Shown: positions 1-12,490 of the stretch, piece by piece
How the letters are laid out: each line of letters opens with the position of its first letter
Numbering within the stretch: position 1 is the first letter of the stretch
Assembly: GCF_012273895.1 (NCBI RefSeq)
Contig: NC_052119.1
Location: 2,976,001-3,040,000, forward strand
From: Zerene cesonia
Lineage: Eukaryota; Arthropoda; Insecta; Lepidoptera; Pieridae
DNA length: 64,000 bases
Direction: 5' to 3'
Notes under the pieces: generated by a model
What the model saw: the letters and a program-made list of their open reading frames with translations, nothing else
The model's database searches: none
What the model was told of the DNA's origin: nothing
Translations under genes and position numbers: made by a program

Positions 1-522
1 NNNNNNNNNNNNNNNNNNNNNNNNNNNNNNNNNNNNNNNNNNNNNNNNNNNNNNNNNNNNNNNNNNNNNNNNNNNNNNNNNNNNNNNNNNNNNNNNNNNN
101 NNNNNNNNNNNNNNNNNNNNNNNNNNNNNNNNNNNNNNNNNNNNNNNNNNNNNNNNNNNNNNNNNNNNNNNNNNNNNNNNNNNNNNNNNNNNNNNNNNNN
201 NNNNNNNNNNNNNNNNNNNNNNNNNNNNNNNNNNNNNNNNNNNNNNNNNNNNNNNNNNNNNNNNNNNNNNNNNNNNNNNNNNNNNNNNNNNNNNNNNNNN
301 NNNNNNNNNNNNNNNNNNNNNNNNNNNNNNNNNNNNNNNNNNNNNNNNNNNNNNNNNNNNNNNNNNNNNNNNNNNNNNNNNNNNNNNNNNNNNNNNNNNN
401 NNNNNNNNNNNNNNNNNNNNNNNNNNNNNNNNNNNNNNNNNNNNNNNNNNNNNNNNNNNNNNNNNNNNNNNNNNNNNNNNNNNNNNNNNNNNNNNNNNNN
501 NNNNNNNNNNNNNNNNNNNNNN
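1..522. other. Assembly gap (N run)
   Basis: Unresolved bases at the left edge; real sequence begins at 523. Confidence 0.99.
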
Positions 523-3500
523 AACGAATCATAACATTTTTAATAGTTTAATTAGCGAAAACAATTTATTTAGCGATGCAAAAAGAAACCCGCGGGATGG
601 AATGTATGATGTCTGATTTATTACAAATTAAATAATGATTAATGGTCACCATTGATTTTGCACAAAATAATGAATGGTAGGTTTCTACAATATAAATAGT
701 TGGTCTCTAAAAATGGCGAATAGTTATTCGTTACAACGAATAAAACAATAAAAAAGTCTTATATTTCTTATTACCTATAATAAATATAATATCGTAACTA
801 TCATACCGTGAAAAAGGTAAACTCAATTTTTTAGGCTGCGCTTGTAAATCAAAGAAAAATCAAGTAGGTTAAATTTTCATTCAACTTTATTTGAAGTGAT
901 AAATTAACAGCTGTAAATAATTAATACATAACATTAAAAAGTTAAGCAAAAGTCTTATTTTGTAAATTTTGGAAAAAAACAAAGCAAAGAAAAGTATGAA
1001 AAGGATTTATAAAGAAAAGGATTTTATTACAGTGAGGGATAAGACTTGTGTAAAGATCTTGTGCTTCTGCTTAAGAATGAGAGGAAAAGAATAGATATTT
1101 ACATTGCTTAAAACAATTTACGATATCATCATTCCATAGTTATTATTTTATATTGGTATAGGTTAAAGTCATCCACCGTCAAGAGCGGGTTACTACTTAT
1201 ATACTTGAATATTTTCTAGTAAAAAACTTTTTTTTAATACACAGCAGAGCTAATGTTATTAACCAGAAATCAATGTGAAGACATCCATGAAATTTTCATA
1301 GGCTCGTCTAGACGAAGGTCTTATTTCACTCCGTTAAATAATTGTAAGAGTGTAGATTTTTTTAAAGATCAGATACAATTCCAAGATGCACTAAACTTGT
1401 AAATGTATTCAATAAAAATCCTCACGTTTAAATTGCAGTGACAACAATCTTACAAGAAAGCAAATACCTTGGTAAATCCTCTAAAGCATGTTCTTAGTGC
1501 TATATGCTTGGCTGTTTGTTGAAACTTTTGTATCAAACTGAGACATTTCGAAGCGTATTGTTGAACTGTGTGATAAAAGCATTTAGAATTCTTGTGATTT
1601 CCATTGTTCAAAATGGCTTCTACTACAATTGTTTGTTTTATACTTAAAAACTCTGGCAAATATTTCTTTTTGAACTTCCACTTAAAAGCTGATAAGGATA
1701 AAATGATAAAAATGACATTTTGTATTACAATCACAATTATTTTATGGAAAGCTTAGCAATCTGGCTACATTATTCTAATAATCCCATAAAATAATAACAT
1801 AATCTGTGTAAGCTTGGATAAACTGGCCACAAAACATTTCATGATATTAATTGCATGGCTTTATGAAGTCTATTAATTTTTATGATGGAATTCCATGAGA
1901 AAAACGGAGTGGTGGGAAATTCTAATTTACATTTTACACTCAAAACGAATTAATTACGAAGAAACCATTTTACACTATGTGTACAAATTTTATTGGGGGT
2001 ATATTTGTTTAGATGTCTGTCCACGATATAATGTTTTCACGAAATGTAAACAAGTAATCTATAAAAAAAATTTCAATTTTTATTTTGCGTCATTTGTTTA
2101 TTATTGTTGTTGTTTTTAATAGATCGTACCGTAATTGCTTCTGCCGTCCCTAGGGTCGAAACCCTGAGGGTTTTGTAATTTAAAATATAAATACCCGTAT
2201 TAGAAACTTTGATGGTAGTATTCTAACTTCGGCGAGTTTCGAAGCCATTTATGTGAATCCATTACAATAATTTATTTCTATTTCACCGTAAACTAATTTG
2301 TTATTTCTGTTTTCATCATACAGTATAGGTATTCTACAAATCTAATCAGTCATGGAGTCAAAATTTCATTTGAATTATATCCTTCAAACATCATATACAA
2401 CAAACATTCCGAAAATATTCTGTGTCTGAAAAAAACTGCTCTGAACATATTTTAGTGAAAACAGTATAATTAAATTTTATTTTAAACCTTTAACTATAAT
2501 TTAGACTGTTATTTTCCGTAGATAATGGAAGAAAACCATCTTATCTTATAAATCAGCTATTTTTATAACATTTTGTTCTTTATTTGCATAATTCCGGTTT
2601 CTCCTGAAAGTGGAGTTACGGATAATGTTGCATAACTTAAAGGAAATTATTATTAGCCACGACCACATATTTTTCAACAGTTTTTTGTATATTTTATCAC
2701 AGAATTATAAGAATTCACACCATGACTTTATAAACTACATGCACAATTTGACAAATATACAAATGCCATACATATAAAAGAGATATAAATAACTTAATTG
2801 AGTCCCTAAAATATTGTTTTCATGCCCAAGAAACGTTTGTTTCACGCTAAATTTAAGGAAATACGTTCTTTTCCTTGGTAATAATTTGCCCTAATATATT
2901 CTATTACGCGCCTTATTACTTCGAAATTATTACGAAATGTTGGAACATAACAGGACAATTTTATTTTGATAATAAGAAAGGCAAGGCGCTTACATTTATT
3001 ACGTAATTTTTAACTTCTCATGTAAAGTTACTTGTATACTTGAAATAGTTATCATTGTATAAGCTTCTTTTTTGGGACTTAATTGTTAGTAAGTTATAGG
3101 TTTTTGGTTTGCGTAGCAATTCCTTTATGCGTCTATCTGACATAATACGAAGAGAAAAAATATAAAACAGTACAAACAAATAAAAATCAAAAGTGTTCTG
3201 GTAGCGAATCTCATCCAGTCTGTACGTTATTCGTTTAGGGCACACTTGCTTTTTCTGTTAGTGAATGCATACACTGGCCTCTCGGGAAAAGGTATTGGCT
3301 GGGCTCCGTCGTCCTAAAAAGCAGTATTTTTTAGAATTCATCTGCAAATCTGGTCGGTAGCTTAAATATGTTCTAATTAGCTGCACAAGTCATTTATTAT
3401 TAAAATGCAATGGTACGTCATAAAGGGTTTAACAGTGATGTATGTGAAGTGATGAAACTGGTCAAAAAGCTCAATTTAAATATAAAAAAAAATTGTCACT

Positions 3501-6500
3501 CCCAACCATTTTTTTGTTTAATCATATCTGTATTTGCCTGTAATCGTGTACAACAAAGCGTTTACGAATTCATTAACTTTTGCTATTACCTGCACATAAG
3601 TTATTAGTTTATTTTAAAATGGGAGTCAAAATCTTCATACGGCAGGTCTACTGTTTACGATTGCCTACAACTCCACACCACATAGTCATAAATATTTCGT
3701 TGTGTAAATGATTATCTCTCATATCTACCTCCATCTTTTTAAAATTATAAACCAACACTAATGTACTTTCCGCTAGGTATAATTTAATAGATTTATCCTT
3801 AAAAGCACTAAGGCAAGGAAGTGCGATATTGCTATGAATTATAAGGCATGACGAAATGGGTAGTTCATACATTACCGTTACGTAGAATTGTTGGGAAATA
3901 TTAATTTTAATTGTCTTACAAAATTCAAGTGTAGCTCTTTTATGTCTATTTATATTCAACGAATTAAACTTAAAGATTTATATAATTATTAATGACGGTT
4001 TTCGTTGAAAATTGTTGATGGTTTTTATGGGAAATAAATACACAATTTTGCATAAAATGAGTTAACTGAGTGAAAATGATAGCATTTAATTTTGGCAATA
4101 TAGAAACCAAATTTAAATTTTATTAAAAGCTCTGCAAAAACTTGAATCTTTTGTTTTACTTTCCTAAATTTATGTTTTTGACAAGTAAATGAGGTTGACG
4201 AATAAATTGTAAGAAATAAGCAAAATGCGTTTTTAGTAGTAATCTATAATTAAAAAAAGTTTTCCTACTATGGTGATGTGTAAGATAAAAGATTATTTAT
4301 TTAATATTCCAAACAAAATATTTAATTTATCTACGGCGGACTATCGTAATGGACGTAAAAGAAAATTTAGTAGGTACACAGCTGCAACCCAGTCTAGTAT
4401 CTAGATTCTAGATAAACTTGTTGGAAAATAAATCTTTCTACCGCGACTTTTCAATTTAACAGCCATATAACAGTTTATTCTAGAATACGGGTATCTTTTT
4501 AGAATAATGTTTGGTTGCCTATACATATTTATTGTTTTATGTTTGAGACGAGGATAGAATTTACGATTGCCGATGTTGTGTGAATCTAACTCTTATGAAT
4601 TAAATTTCATATAAGCAGTATTCGGAAATTATGTTTAATCGGCGGATAGCTTTTGCCACCATAAAAGCATAGTATTTTCTTGTGTTTGTTTAACCATAAA
4701 ATCATCTAAAGTCTAAACCGTTCTAAATATTAATGTAAAATATTTGTTATATATAAAGTAGATCTAAATTTTTTGGTTTAGTTTAAATGTCACGTAGATA
4801 TTATGTTTATACGGCCCAAAAAAAAAAAACAACATATATTTATTTCTGGTATACCGACTCAAAAGAGAAATGTTTGCATACAAGCAGCGTGCATCACTTT
4901 TGACGTATTTATATGGTTTTGTTTATTTTTGCACTCTAGTAAAATGAACTATTCTAGACTGGAAAAATGCAGTTTCATTTAAAATGCAACCCTTTATAAT
5001 AACACAGGCAGATCCTTTCCTTTCTCCAATAACGATCCCTGTTGTATGTTATATCGTGAAGTTAAAGTCTATTATTGAAAGCATTTAAATTTTGTTTATT
5101 TTGACTTTAAAACAACACGCCTAAATATTTTATCATAATTTAATAGGTATATTTTACAAAGTGAATATTTAAGTTTCTAAATGGGATTAGATTCATATCA
5201 TCTCAACTTCTTGTTTAAAATGTGATCAAATTATCCTCTTAACTTTAAAAGCCAGACTTGGAACTCATCGGTTTATATACTATTCGCTTCTGAGGAACTG
5301 AGCTTTCAAGAAAGCAATAAATTATTTTCATTTGTCAGTAGCTATTTATTGCCTGATTTGTGCCTTGCTTGAATTAAATATTTTAGTTATTTTGGATTAC
5401 TGTTTTCTTCGATTTATTGTGGAAATAAATGGAACAGGATGCGTTCTGATAGATTTATGACTTCGAATGAATTTTGGATTTTAGATGATTAGGACGCTGA
5501 CTTTTGGATTTTAGCTGACGGAAAGTTATAGAAATCCTTTTCAGTATGAAATTAGGAAGACTATTAATTCGTTTGGTTTACAGAATAAAAATAATCCCTT
5601 TTTACTTTTTCGTAATAAACATTTATTTGATTAAAGAATAATATTATTAAACAGGGGCCTTGAAGTCAGATATTGTCTGTCATATAGTGGGTCTGCTGGA
5701 TTACATAAATACCAGTACGATATTATATTGGTATTAATGTGAAAGTATATTATGTTTAAGTGTTTCAAATATAAGTACTAATTTAATTAAAAATTAGTTC
5801 AAATAGTTCATTGCCTGTGTGAAAGATATAGCTAGCATAAATTACAATGAAGTCTTTTGCATTACTTCAGAATTCTACGATGCGAGGGTTGATCGTATCA
5901 GAAAATTGCATAGGTATTGCTTGCTGTGAACAATCGTAGCCTCGAATAACTATTTATACCAGTTTCCACGCCAGTTTGATAGAAGTTGAATATCGTATTC
6001 TGAAATTTAAAATGTACCATTGTGGTGTTATTTAAAGAAATAAAACAGTTAGCAAGTTGCATTTACAATAATTGCCAGAATTCAAGAAATAATTAATGTT
6101 TTTAATAGTTAAGGCTTTTAATAGTTTGTTTGATTATGAAGTTATACGCTAATAAAAAATACATCAAATATTCCTTTCAATTACACCAATTACTCAAGTG
6201 TGGTTTTGTTATTGGTTACACACATAGTTTATCACACAAAGTTACTGCAAAATGAATTTAATTTGATAAAATGTGAGATATGGGGTCGGTTGACGATTAA
6301 TTGCGCCTTGTTTCTTTTAGTCAGTTTCTATTGAAACACGGGTTTGGCAGGAGTTAAGATGCTTATCTATTTTCCAATTAGTTTTATGCTGACATAAGTG
6401 ATCTGGGGATACGATTCGCTTTAATTGGATCTTTTAATGGAATTTAAATTTATTTTAACCTAGTAAGTGATGGTTCCATTTTCACGTTATATAATGGATT

Positions 6501-7564
6501 TAGATTTAGATATTTTTGATTGTAGTAAAACTAAAATATAGCTTGAATAAATAAAACAGTCTTATGAATTAATAACAGTCATATAAAAGCTTATTTAGTA
6601 CCTACTACGCATTTATTTTTATAAAAAAGAGCTTTAAATCCATCTGGCAAACGATAAATAAAAGTAACATAAAAATATATTATCTGTTTTTTCTAAAAGA
6701 AACATGCTGTATATTATTCTAATGCGCTAGTATTGTATTCACGGCCAGCAAAGTTACCGATGTCACTCGTCACTGAAAGTTTATATCTACCCTCATTAAA
6801 ATATAAAATTAAAAACATTTGTAGCGGTCTATGGCTGGTGGCATAGTGCACGGAAAAACCGAAAAACAAATAAACTGTAAGTAGTTTGCAATTAATTATA
6901 ATTTCAATGTCAAACTTGTCATGTATGACTTTATTTTTTGTGTAATTATCAACCCGTAAATAAATTTATATACTACGAATAGGTTCTAGGTCGGGATATG
7001 ATTGCCGAAATATAAGCGAAACCCACAGAGAACACTACAATACAGAAATCCTATCAAGTACATATTGTGTCTTCACCTCTATTCATATTTTACTCATATG
7101 GTCTGCGGTATACACAGTACAGGGTATTATAAAATATGGAGAAGGAAATTAAATTCTACGCCATTGTACGAGATGCTGCTTGCTGGCTGAATCTAGGCTA
7201 TTGTGTCGGTTTATTAAGGCCTGTAATAGAATAAAAATTCAAATGCAGCTAATAGAGTGAACCTGAGTGACACACTATGTTACCAATGTTGGATAGTCAT
7301 TGATATTCAATATATCTTTTAAGAAATGAAGTAAGATTTTTGTTCAAGTTTTCGAAAGCTTCTTTTACATTAATTGAATCGTTCAAAGATATTTAACTAT
7401 ACAAAAAAGGTATTAAAATATTATTCTTATATTTCAATACAAAGTAACGAATGGCGTTATCTTTATTTTGGACAATTAAAAGCAACTGAAGCCTGGAATA
7501 ATAATAGCTTGTAATTTTTGTTTCATAGTTATTAAATAAAACATATCTTTAATAGATGACTCAT
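523..7564. other. Gene-free AT-rich sequence
   Basis: No coding region can be supported. Open frames here stay below about 105 codons, are rich in Lys, Asn, Ile, Phe and Tyr as expected from low GC, and show no domain, signal peptide plus tail, or splice context. The sequence around 2130-2280 is slightly richer in GC and may be an old repeat, but I do not recognise it. Confidence 0.6.
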
Positions 7565-7893
7565 GTATTGTGGGAGACAAGGGTACTTTGACACGAATTA
7601 GGCCAGCTCGCATCGGGGAAGGACTTACTTATTTACCTTAAGAAGACCGGCGCGCAGGAGTAGCATTCGAATGATACTACGTTTCGTTCGTGATTGGGGG
7701 AACCGGCGGCTCAATTCCTTATCCTCATACTTCTCATTCCATAATTTAATACGTTCGTTAATCCTTTCTGTATTTCCATTATCCTATTATGCTGAATTTG
7801 CAGAAAAATAACCTATTAATGTTCATGGGCGGTGGAGGTCGCTTACCGTAAAGCGATCCACCAGCTGAATGGCTTACTATGACACAAAAAAAC
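7565..7893 (+). repeat. A-tailed SINE-like retroposon, copy 1 (near full length)
   Basis: Member of a family that recurs at least nine times in the window. The 5' part carries the family motif ggccagctcgcatcgggg and a gtttcgttcgtgattggggg block. The 3' part carries ttcatgggcggtgg, then a block ending ctatgaca followed by an A run. The A-rich 3' end and the mixture of full and 5'-truncated copies point to retroposition. No Pol III boxes were recognised, so it may be a LINE-tail derivative rather than a tRNA-type SINE. Confidence 0.7.
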
Positions 7894-7920
7894 CTAACTT
7901 TCGCTGTTTGAACTAATACG

Positions 7921-7962
7921 ATATAAAAATATATTTAAGCCGGCTTAAATATATTTTTATAT
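7921..7962. repeat. Perfect 42-bp palindrome
   Basis: The 21 bases 7921-7941 are exactly reverse-complementary to 7942-7962, with no spacer; the centre is aagccggctt. It lies about 30 bp past the A tail of the neighbouring retroposon copy and abuts a tandem duplication that starts at 7963. It has no mismatch despite lying in neutral-looking DNA. Confidence 0.9.
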
Positions 7963-8014
7963 ACATCATTCAAATATCCGCCTATCTGGACATCATTCAA
8001 ATATCCGACTATCC
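7963..8014 (+). repeat. 27-bp tandem duplication
   Basis: Two adjacent copies (7963-7989 and 7990-8014) share acatcattcaaatatccg followed by (c/a)ctatc. They start immediately after the perfect palindrome, which suggests a local replication or repair event at the hairpin. Confidence 0.85.
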
Positions 8015-9242
8015 AAATGGGTATTTCATATTAGAACTTTCAAGGATTTTCCACAACATCTTCAAACATTTGCGAACTACAGACATAGTTGTTAACTATT
8101 CGTATAAATTACTTGATAATACGGACATCAATCACGTTAGCTGTAACGTTCTTTGGAAATAAATTTGATAATATCATATTGGATCAAGCAAACCTTTCAG
8201 TTCGTTTGTTTAAAAAGTAGTTCTTTCATCGACCTCTATTCTTAATACTTCTTTAAAACAAATGAAAAACGTGGACATGAGGTCCCTGTCTAAAAATTAT
8301 GACGCATATTTTCATTGTATCCTTTAATTATCTTATATGTATTAATATTAAGTTTTTATTTTAAGTAATCGTGTTAAGAAATATAATTAATAATTGTTTA
8401 TTATATACTAATTATACTACCTATGCCATGTAAAAATAAACCGTCTAATGTTATTTCCATAATGTACATAGCATATATAGTATGGAGTTTTTGAAAACAC
8501 GATAAGTTATATCAGAAGAAGAAGATTTATGTTTGAATCGTATATAAGTGTTTGGAATTATCTATACTCAGATTTCATTGAATTATCTGCAGCAACTAAA
8601 TGTCAACTAAGAGTAGAATGAAATCGAGTGATTGATGATTATGTTTTTTATACTTCGCTATCCTATTAAGCTAGTCCACTGCAAAGCGAGTCTATATTGA
8701 AGTAAATATCAATTTTATGTGCCTCAAACAAGAGCTAATAAAACCTCACAGCACTGGTTTAATAAAGTTAATATTCTTTCATTTCCAGAAGGAATCACAT
8801 CTGTTGCCCGTACCGATATGATTTTCAATAGGGGTGTAACTGAGTTCTGGCAATTTTTTCTTGATACTCGTTTTATATAAAAACTCTTTCCTAGTATAAC
8901 ACCGTAGTTTCATATTTTTACTTGTATGTGGATTAAAATGGAACAACATTAGCATTCTTGTATAGTATGAAGTCGGCACTTGGTAGAGAGAGTAGCGGCG
9001 TTATTTCAAGCCTGCTTGTGACTTATTTAACATATGAAAATGTATGAGAAATAAATAAAATTTTGGACGTTATATTGAAAAATATAACACAAAACATTTT
9101 TAAACATTCTCGTTTTTATTTGTTTTTCGCTTGGACGTTTCAGTGTTAGTAAGGTAAATTTAGATTAAAAAGTAGTAAAATTTATTACCTAGTTACACAT
9201 TTAAGGTTTAGATATATTCAGTAAAATTGATGGATCCTTGGC

Positions 9243-9572
9243 ATTTTTGTATATGGATGTCGAGAACGGTTCGGGAGAGTTCTACACCCCTACAGAAGAC
9301 CAGCGTGAATATAGCATGCTACTGTGTTTCATACGGTGAGCAGGAGGCCTATACCGTTTACTTTACCGGCTTACCTTACCCTTCCCAGTCCTTTCCTTTT
9401 CCTTAATTCCTCTCGGCAATCCTTTCTCAATACCTTTCCAATTTGAAGTCGGCAATATGTTTGTTGAAGCGATAGATCGATTGCATACAATACGCCTCTG
9501 CAAATATTCATTGACGGTTGTAGTGCTTAGCATCAGGCGACCCACCAGCTCGATTGCCGACTATGACATAAA
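9243..9572 (+). repeat. A-tailed SINE-like retroposon, copy 2 (near full length)
   Basis: Same family as the copy at 7565. It begins near ttttgtatatggatgtcgag (compare the 5' end of the reverse copy ending at 39296), has the ctacagaagaccagcgtgaa block, a pyrimidine-rich middle (cccttcccagtcctttcc), and ends ctatgacataaaaaaata. Confidence 0.7.
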
Positions 9573-12344
9573 AAAATATGATTTTAATAGTTAACCATTA
9601 TAACTACATAACGTCTAACACACGCGTAAGTACGCATTAACCAAAAAAGAAGCATATCAAAATCCAATTTACTTTCCTTTTATTCATGAATTCACGAAAA
9701 GCACTAGGTGTATATACTATGATTTCATAATATCATTTCGTATAATTGTATCATCCAAGAGTAATACGTCTTCACACAAGGCGAGCGTAACTTACGGCAA
9801 AATAAAAATACGAACTTGCGTGAATTACAGCAATACATTTTCACTAAAAGATAAAATTGTACGAACCCTTGATGCTTTTAAATTATTCTTCGCAGATAAA
9901 ACTCTCAAACTTGTGAGAATAGGGCATAATATTTCAAGAAAATTTTCACCTAAAAATCTTTTATTGTAATATAAATATAAGTTGACAACCTTCTGTACAA
10001 ACTTTTGTGATCCTTCAAATAAATAAATAATAATGAATTTTAAGGATTAGAGAAAGCCATTGGAAGATAATCCGATCAGGCTTTTAGACATTTGTTTATA
10101 GTATGAGTCAAATAAAATACAATTTTTGTCTCTGTTTGAAATATTAAAATAAGTGCTTTGTGCTAAATGAATATTATATGTGTACATTCCTAAATAAATA
10201 TCTCGGCACATTTAACGAGTTCGATTTATTTTTATGTACAGATAATATTAATAATTTGTATATATACCAATTATTCATATTATCATATTCATTATATACA
10301 AATTATTCTTAGCAAATCTTATCTTTATATTAGAATGTATTGTGTATTTATAACCATACCAAGCCGTAGGTAGCATTAGGAAACTACACATATCTCAAAT
10401 TCCTTGAAATTCCGAACCTTAAACAAGAATTTGAATAGTTTCCTTTCTTCGTGCCACCTCATAATCAGAGCTGAAAGAGATTTCACTAGAGACATTTGTT
10501 TTTTTACTTTGAACCTTAAACTAGGTTTAACGGTTACGAGCCGTGCCGCAAAGCCTACAAAAGCCGCTACAGCATTATTATATGTGGACCGGAGGTGATC
10601 CTTCTAAGAGGCTTATACGCTGACCCCCCATAGGTTCCAAGCCTTATCGTGGCAGTGGGGTTCAGTAGCTCAGAGTGCACGTATTCTATGATTAAATTGG
10701 GCCTCTTTTCATTTTTGAGGACTTCTCGCTTAAGTTTTCGTCTGTATTATCCAATTGAAAAAGCACTATTATTTAATTAAATGTTTTTTTCATTAGGTAA
10801 GTTTCAAAATACTTAATACAAAAATTAACAAACGCAGTGATATTGGATGATTCCCTCTTAATGTATCTGGTATGTCATCATCAGATCCTATTTTTCTTAT
10901 CATAGCCAGGATTTAACTTCTTTCCAACAAAAAAGACTATCAAAATCGGATTGATGAGTAAGTTATCCTCGAACACACATAAAAATGTATATGCGTACCT
11001 ACGCAAAAATTAAGTAAGCTCCCCTTTTTTAAAACGCTTAAAATAAGTTTTAAAAGTTGTTTATTAAAGTGTTGTGCATTACTTTATAACTAAACCTTAA
11101 TAGTCATTTATCTGTCCTATCCCCAAATTTATGCATTTTTTTGTTAAACTCCTCTGCGTAACTATGATAATATCCTTAATATACACTATAATATATCCAT
11201 ATTAGTTTGGACTTTGATATAGCATATTCTCACCATCTATATTCTTGTCTAGATCTATCATAAAAAATATTATTTTGTTTTTATTTTGTAAACATAAGAA
11301 ATAGGTAGTTTGACAATTGAGGTAAAATTTACCAAAAAATTCAGATAGCCTGTATGAAAACGTTCTCTTATTCAATAAAATGTTTGGATACCAAAATTTA
11401 TTTATTAACCATTCAATGCGTGGACGGAGAGAAGTATGCGTTAATATTAGAGTGACAAATTGGCAGTCCACTCTATTGCCGTCTTTCTACAACATACCGA
11501 AATGTCAAATGTTCCTACGATGTTGACACAAAGAAAAAATAAATACCTCTTGTCTTCTTGTTGACATATCTTTTTTTTATATAAGTCGTAGCACGGCCTT
11601 AATCAAATGCACAAGTGGCATTAAGTGGACTGAACTATTTAGGCGCCAGCTGGTTGCGTTAAGCAAAGATAATTTTTTTTCTTTTACACTGTTTAATTAA
11701 AAAACGTGTCTGGTTTGTAATGTTTTTTTGTTTTAATATTTATTAGACAAATATTATTTCAGGAATATTTAAATTTAAGTATTTTAATGTTTTGAGGTTA
11801 TGCCAGATATTTTAATTTAAACTTGTAAGAGTTGCTTTAATCCTACCTTTGCAGATTCTCTTGGAATTCCAAGGGCTTCCAAAGAATGATTTATTGTGCT
11901 GCTTATAACATAATTAGGATTTTTCTTAATAAAAACAACTTTTTTTGTATGTTCGTGTAATCTCTCAGCAAGAGATTTAAGTATATTCTTTATCGCTTCG
12001 CTGAAGCCATGCTTTTCTAAGTACGATTTAGGATATATATGCTACGTTGAGGGTGAAAAAATGTCTAAATCATACCGAAGCTACCAATAAATTAAAATAG
12101 CCAATCAATAGGATTTAATAAATGTAAAATAATTGGTTTTATTTTAATTAAGGCAAGTATGATTGCGGCATTCCCCTGGGGGTACGAATTAAGCAAACTT
12201 ACCAAATATTAATAATATTAATAATAAATAATGAACAGCATTAACTGAGTAAGCGCAATAATTATGTGTATCTATCCTATTCGGTCCGGTCTATTTCAAG
12301 TTGTTATTTTCACCTCAAAATCACTTAAGAAAAGGTCTCAATTT
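9573..12344. other. Gene-free sequence with one GC-rich patch
   Basis: No gene supported. A patch at about 10520-10680 is GC-richer than its surroundings and may be a decayed transposon fragment; no domain could be recognised on either strand. Confidence 0.5.
10250..10307. repeat. Inverted repeat, 15-bp perfect arms
   Basis: Left arm 10250-10264 (aataatttgtatata) and right arm 10293-10307 are exact reverse complements separated by 28 bp. Arms are AT-rich, so chance or a decayed MITE are both possible. Confidence 0.8.
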
Positions 12345-12490
12345 GGGTTTGTTACCTCAAAACTTTGGACTAGGAGAACCGATTTTGATGACACATTATT
12401 TAATTGAAAGCTGGAGCCAACCGTGTGGTCCCATGTATCATTTTTCTAGTTCTGCAATTTGATGACAGTTAGGTTTTTTGTTTTGTTTAT
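12345..12490 (+). repeat. Lepidopteran dispersed repeat fragment (type 'gttacctcaaaacttt')
   Basis: Shares tttgttacctca(c/a)aactttt, a (g/c)gaaccgatt block and a downstream gttctg block with the segment at about 42945-43085. Two independent copies with matching order mark it as a dispersed repeat; the class (probably a LINE tail or Helitron-like element) is not resolved. Confidence 0.55.
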
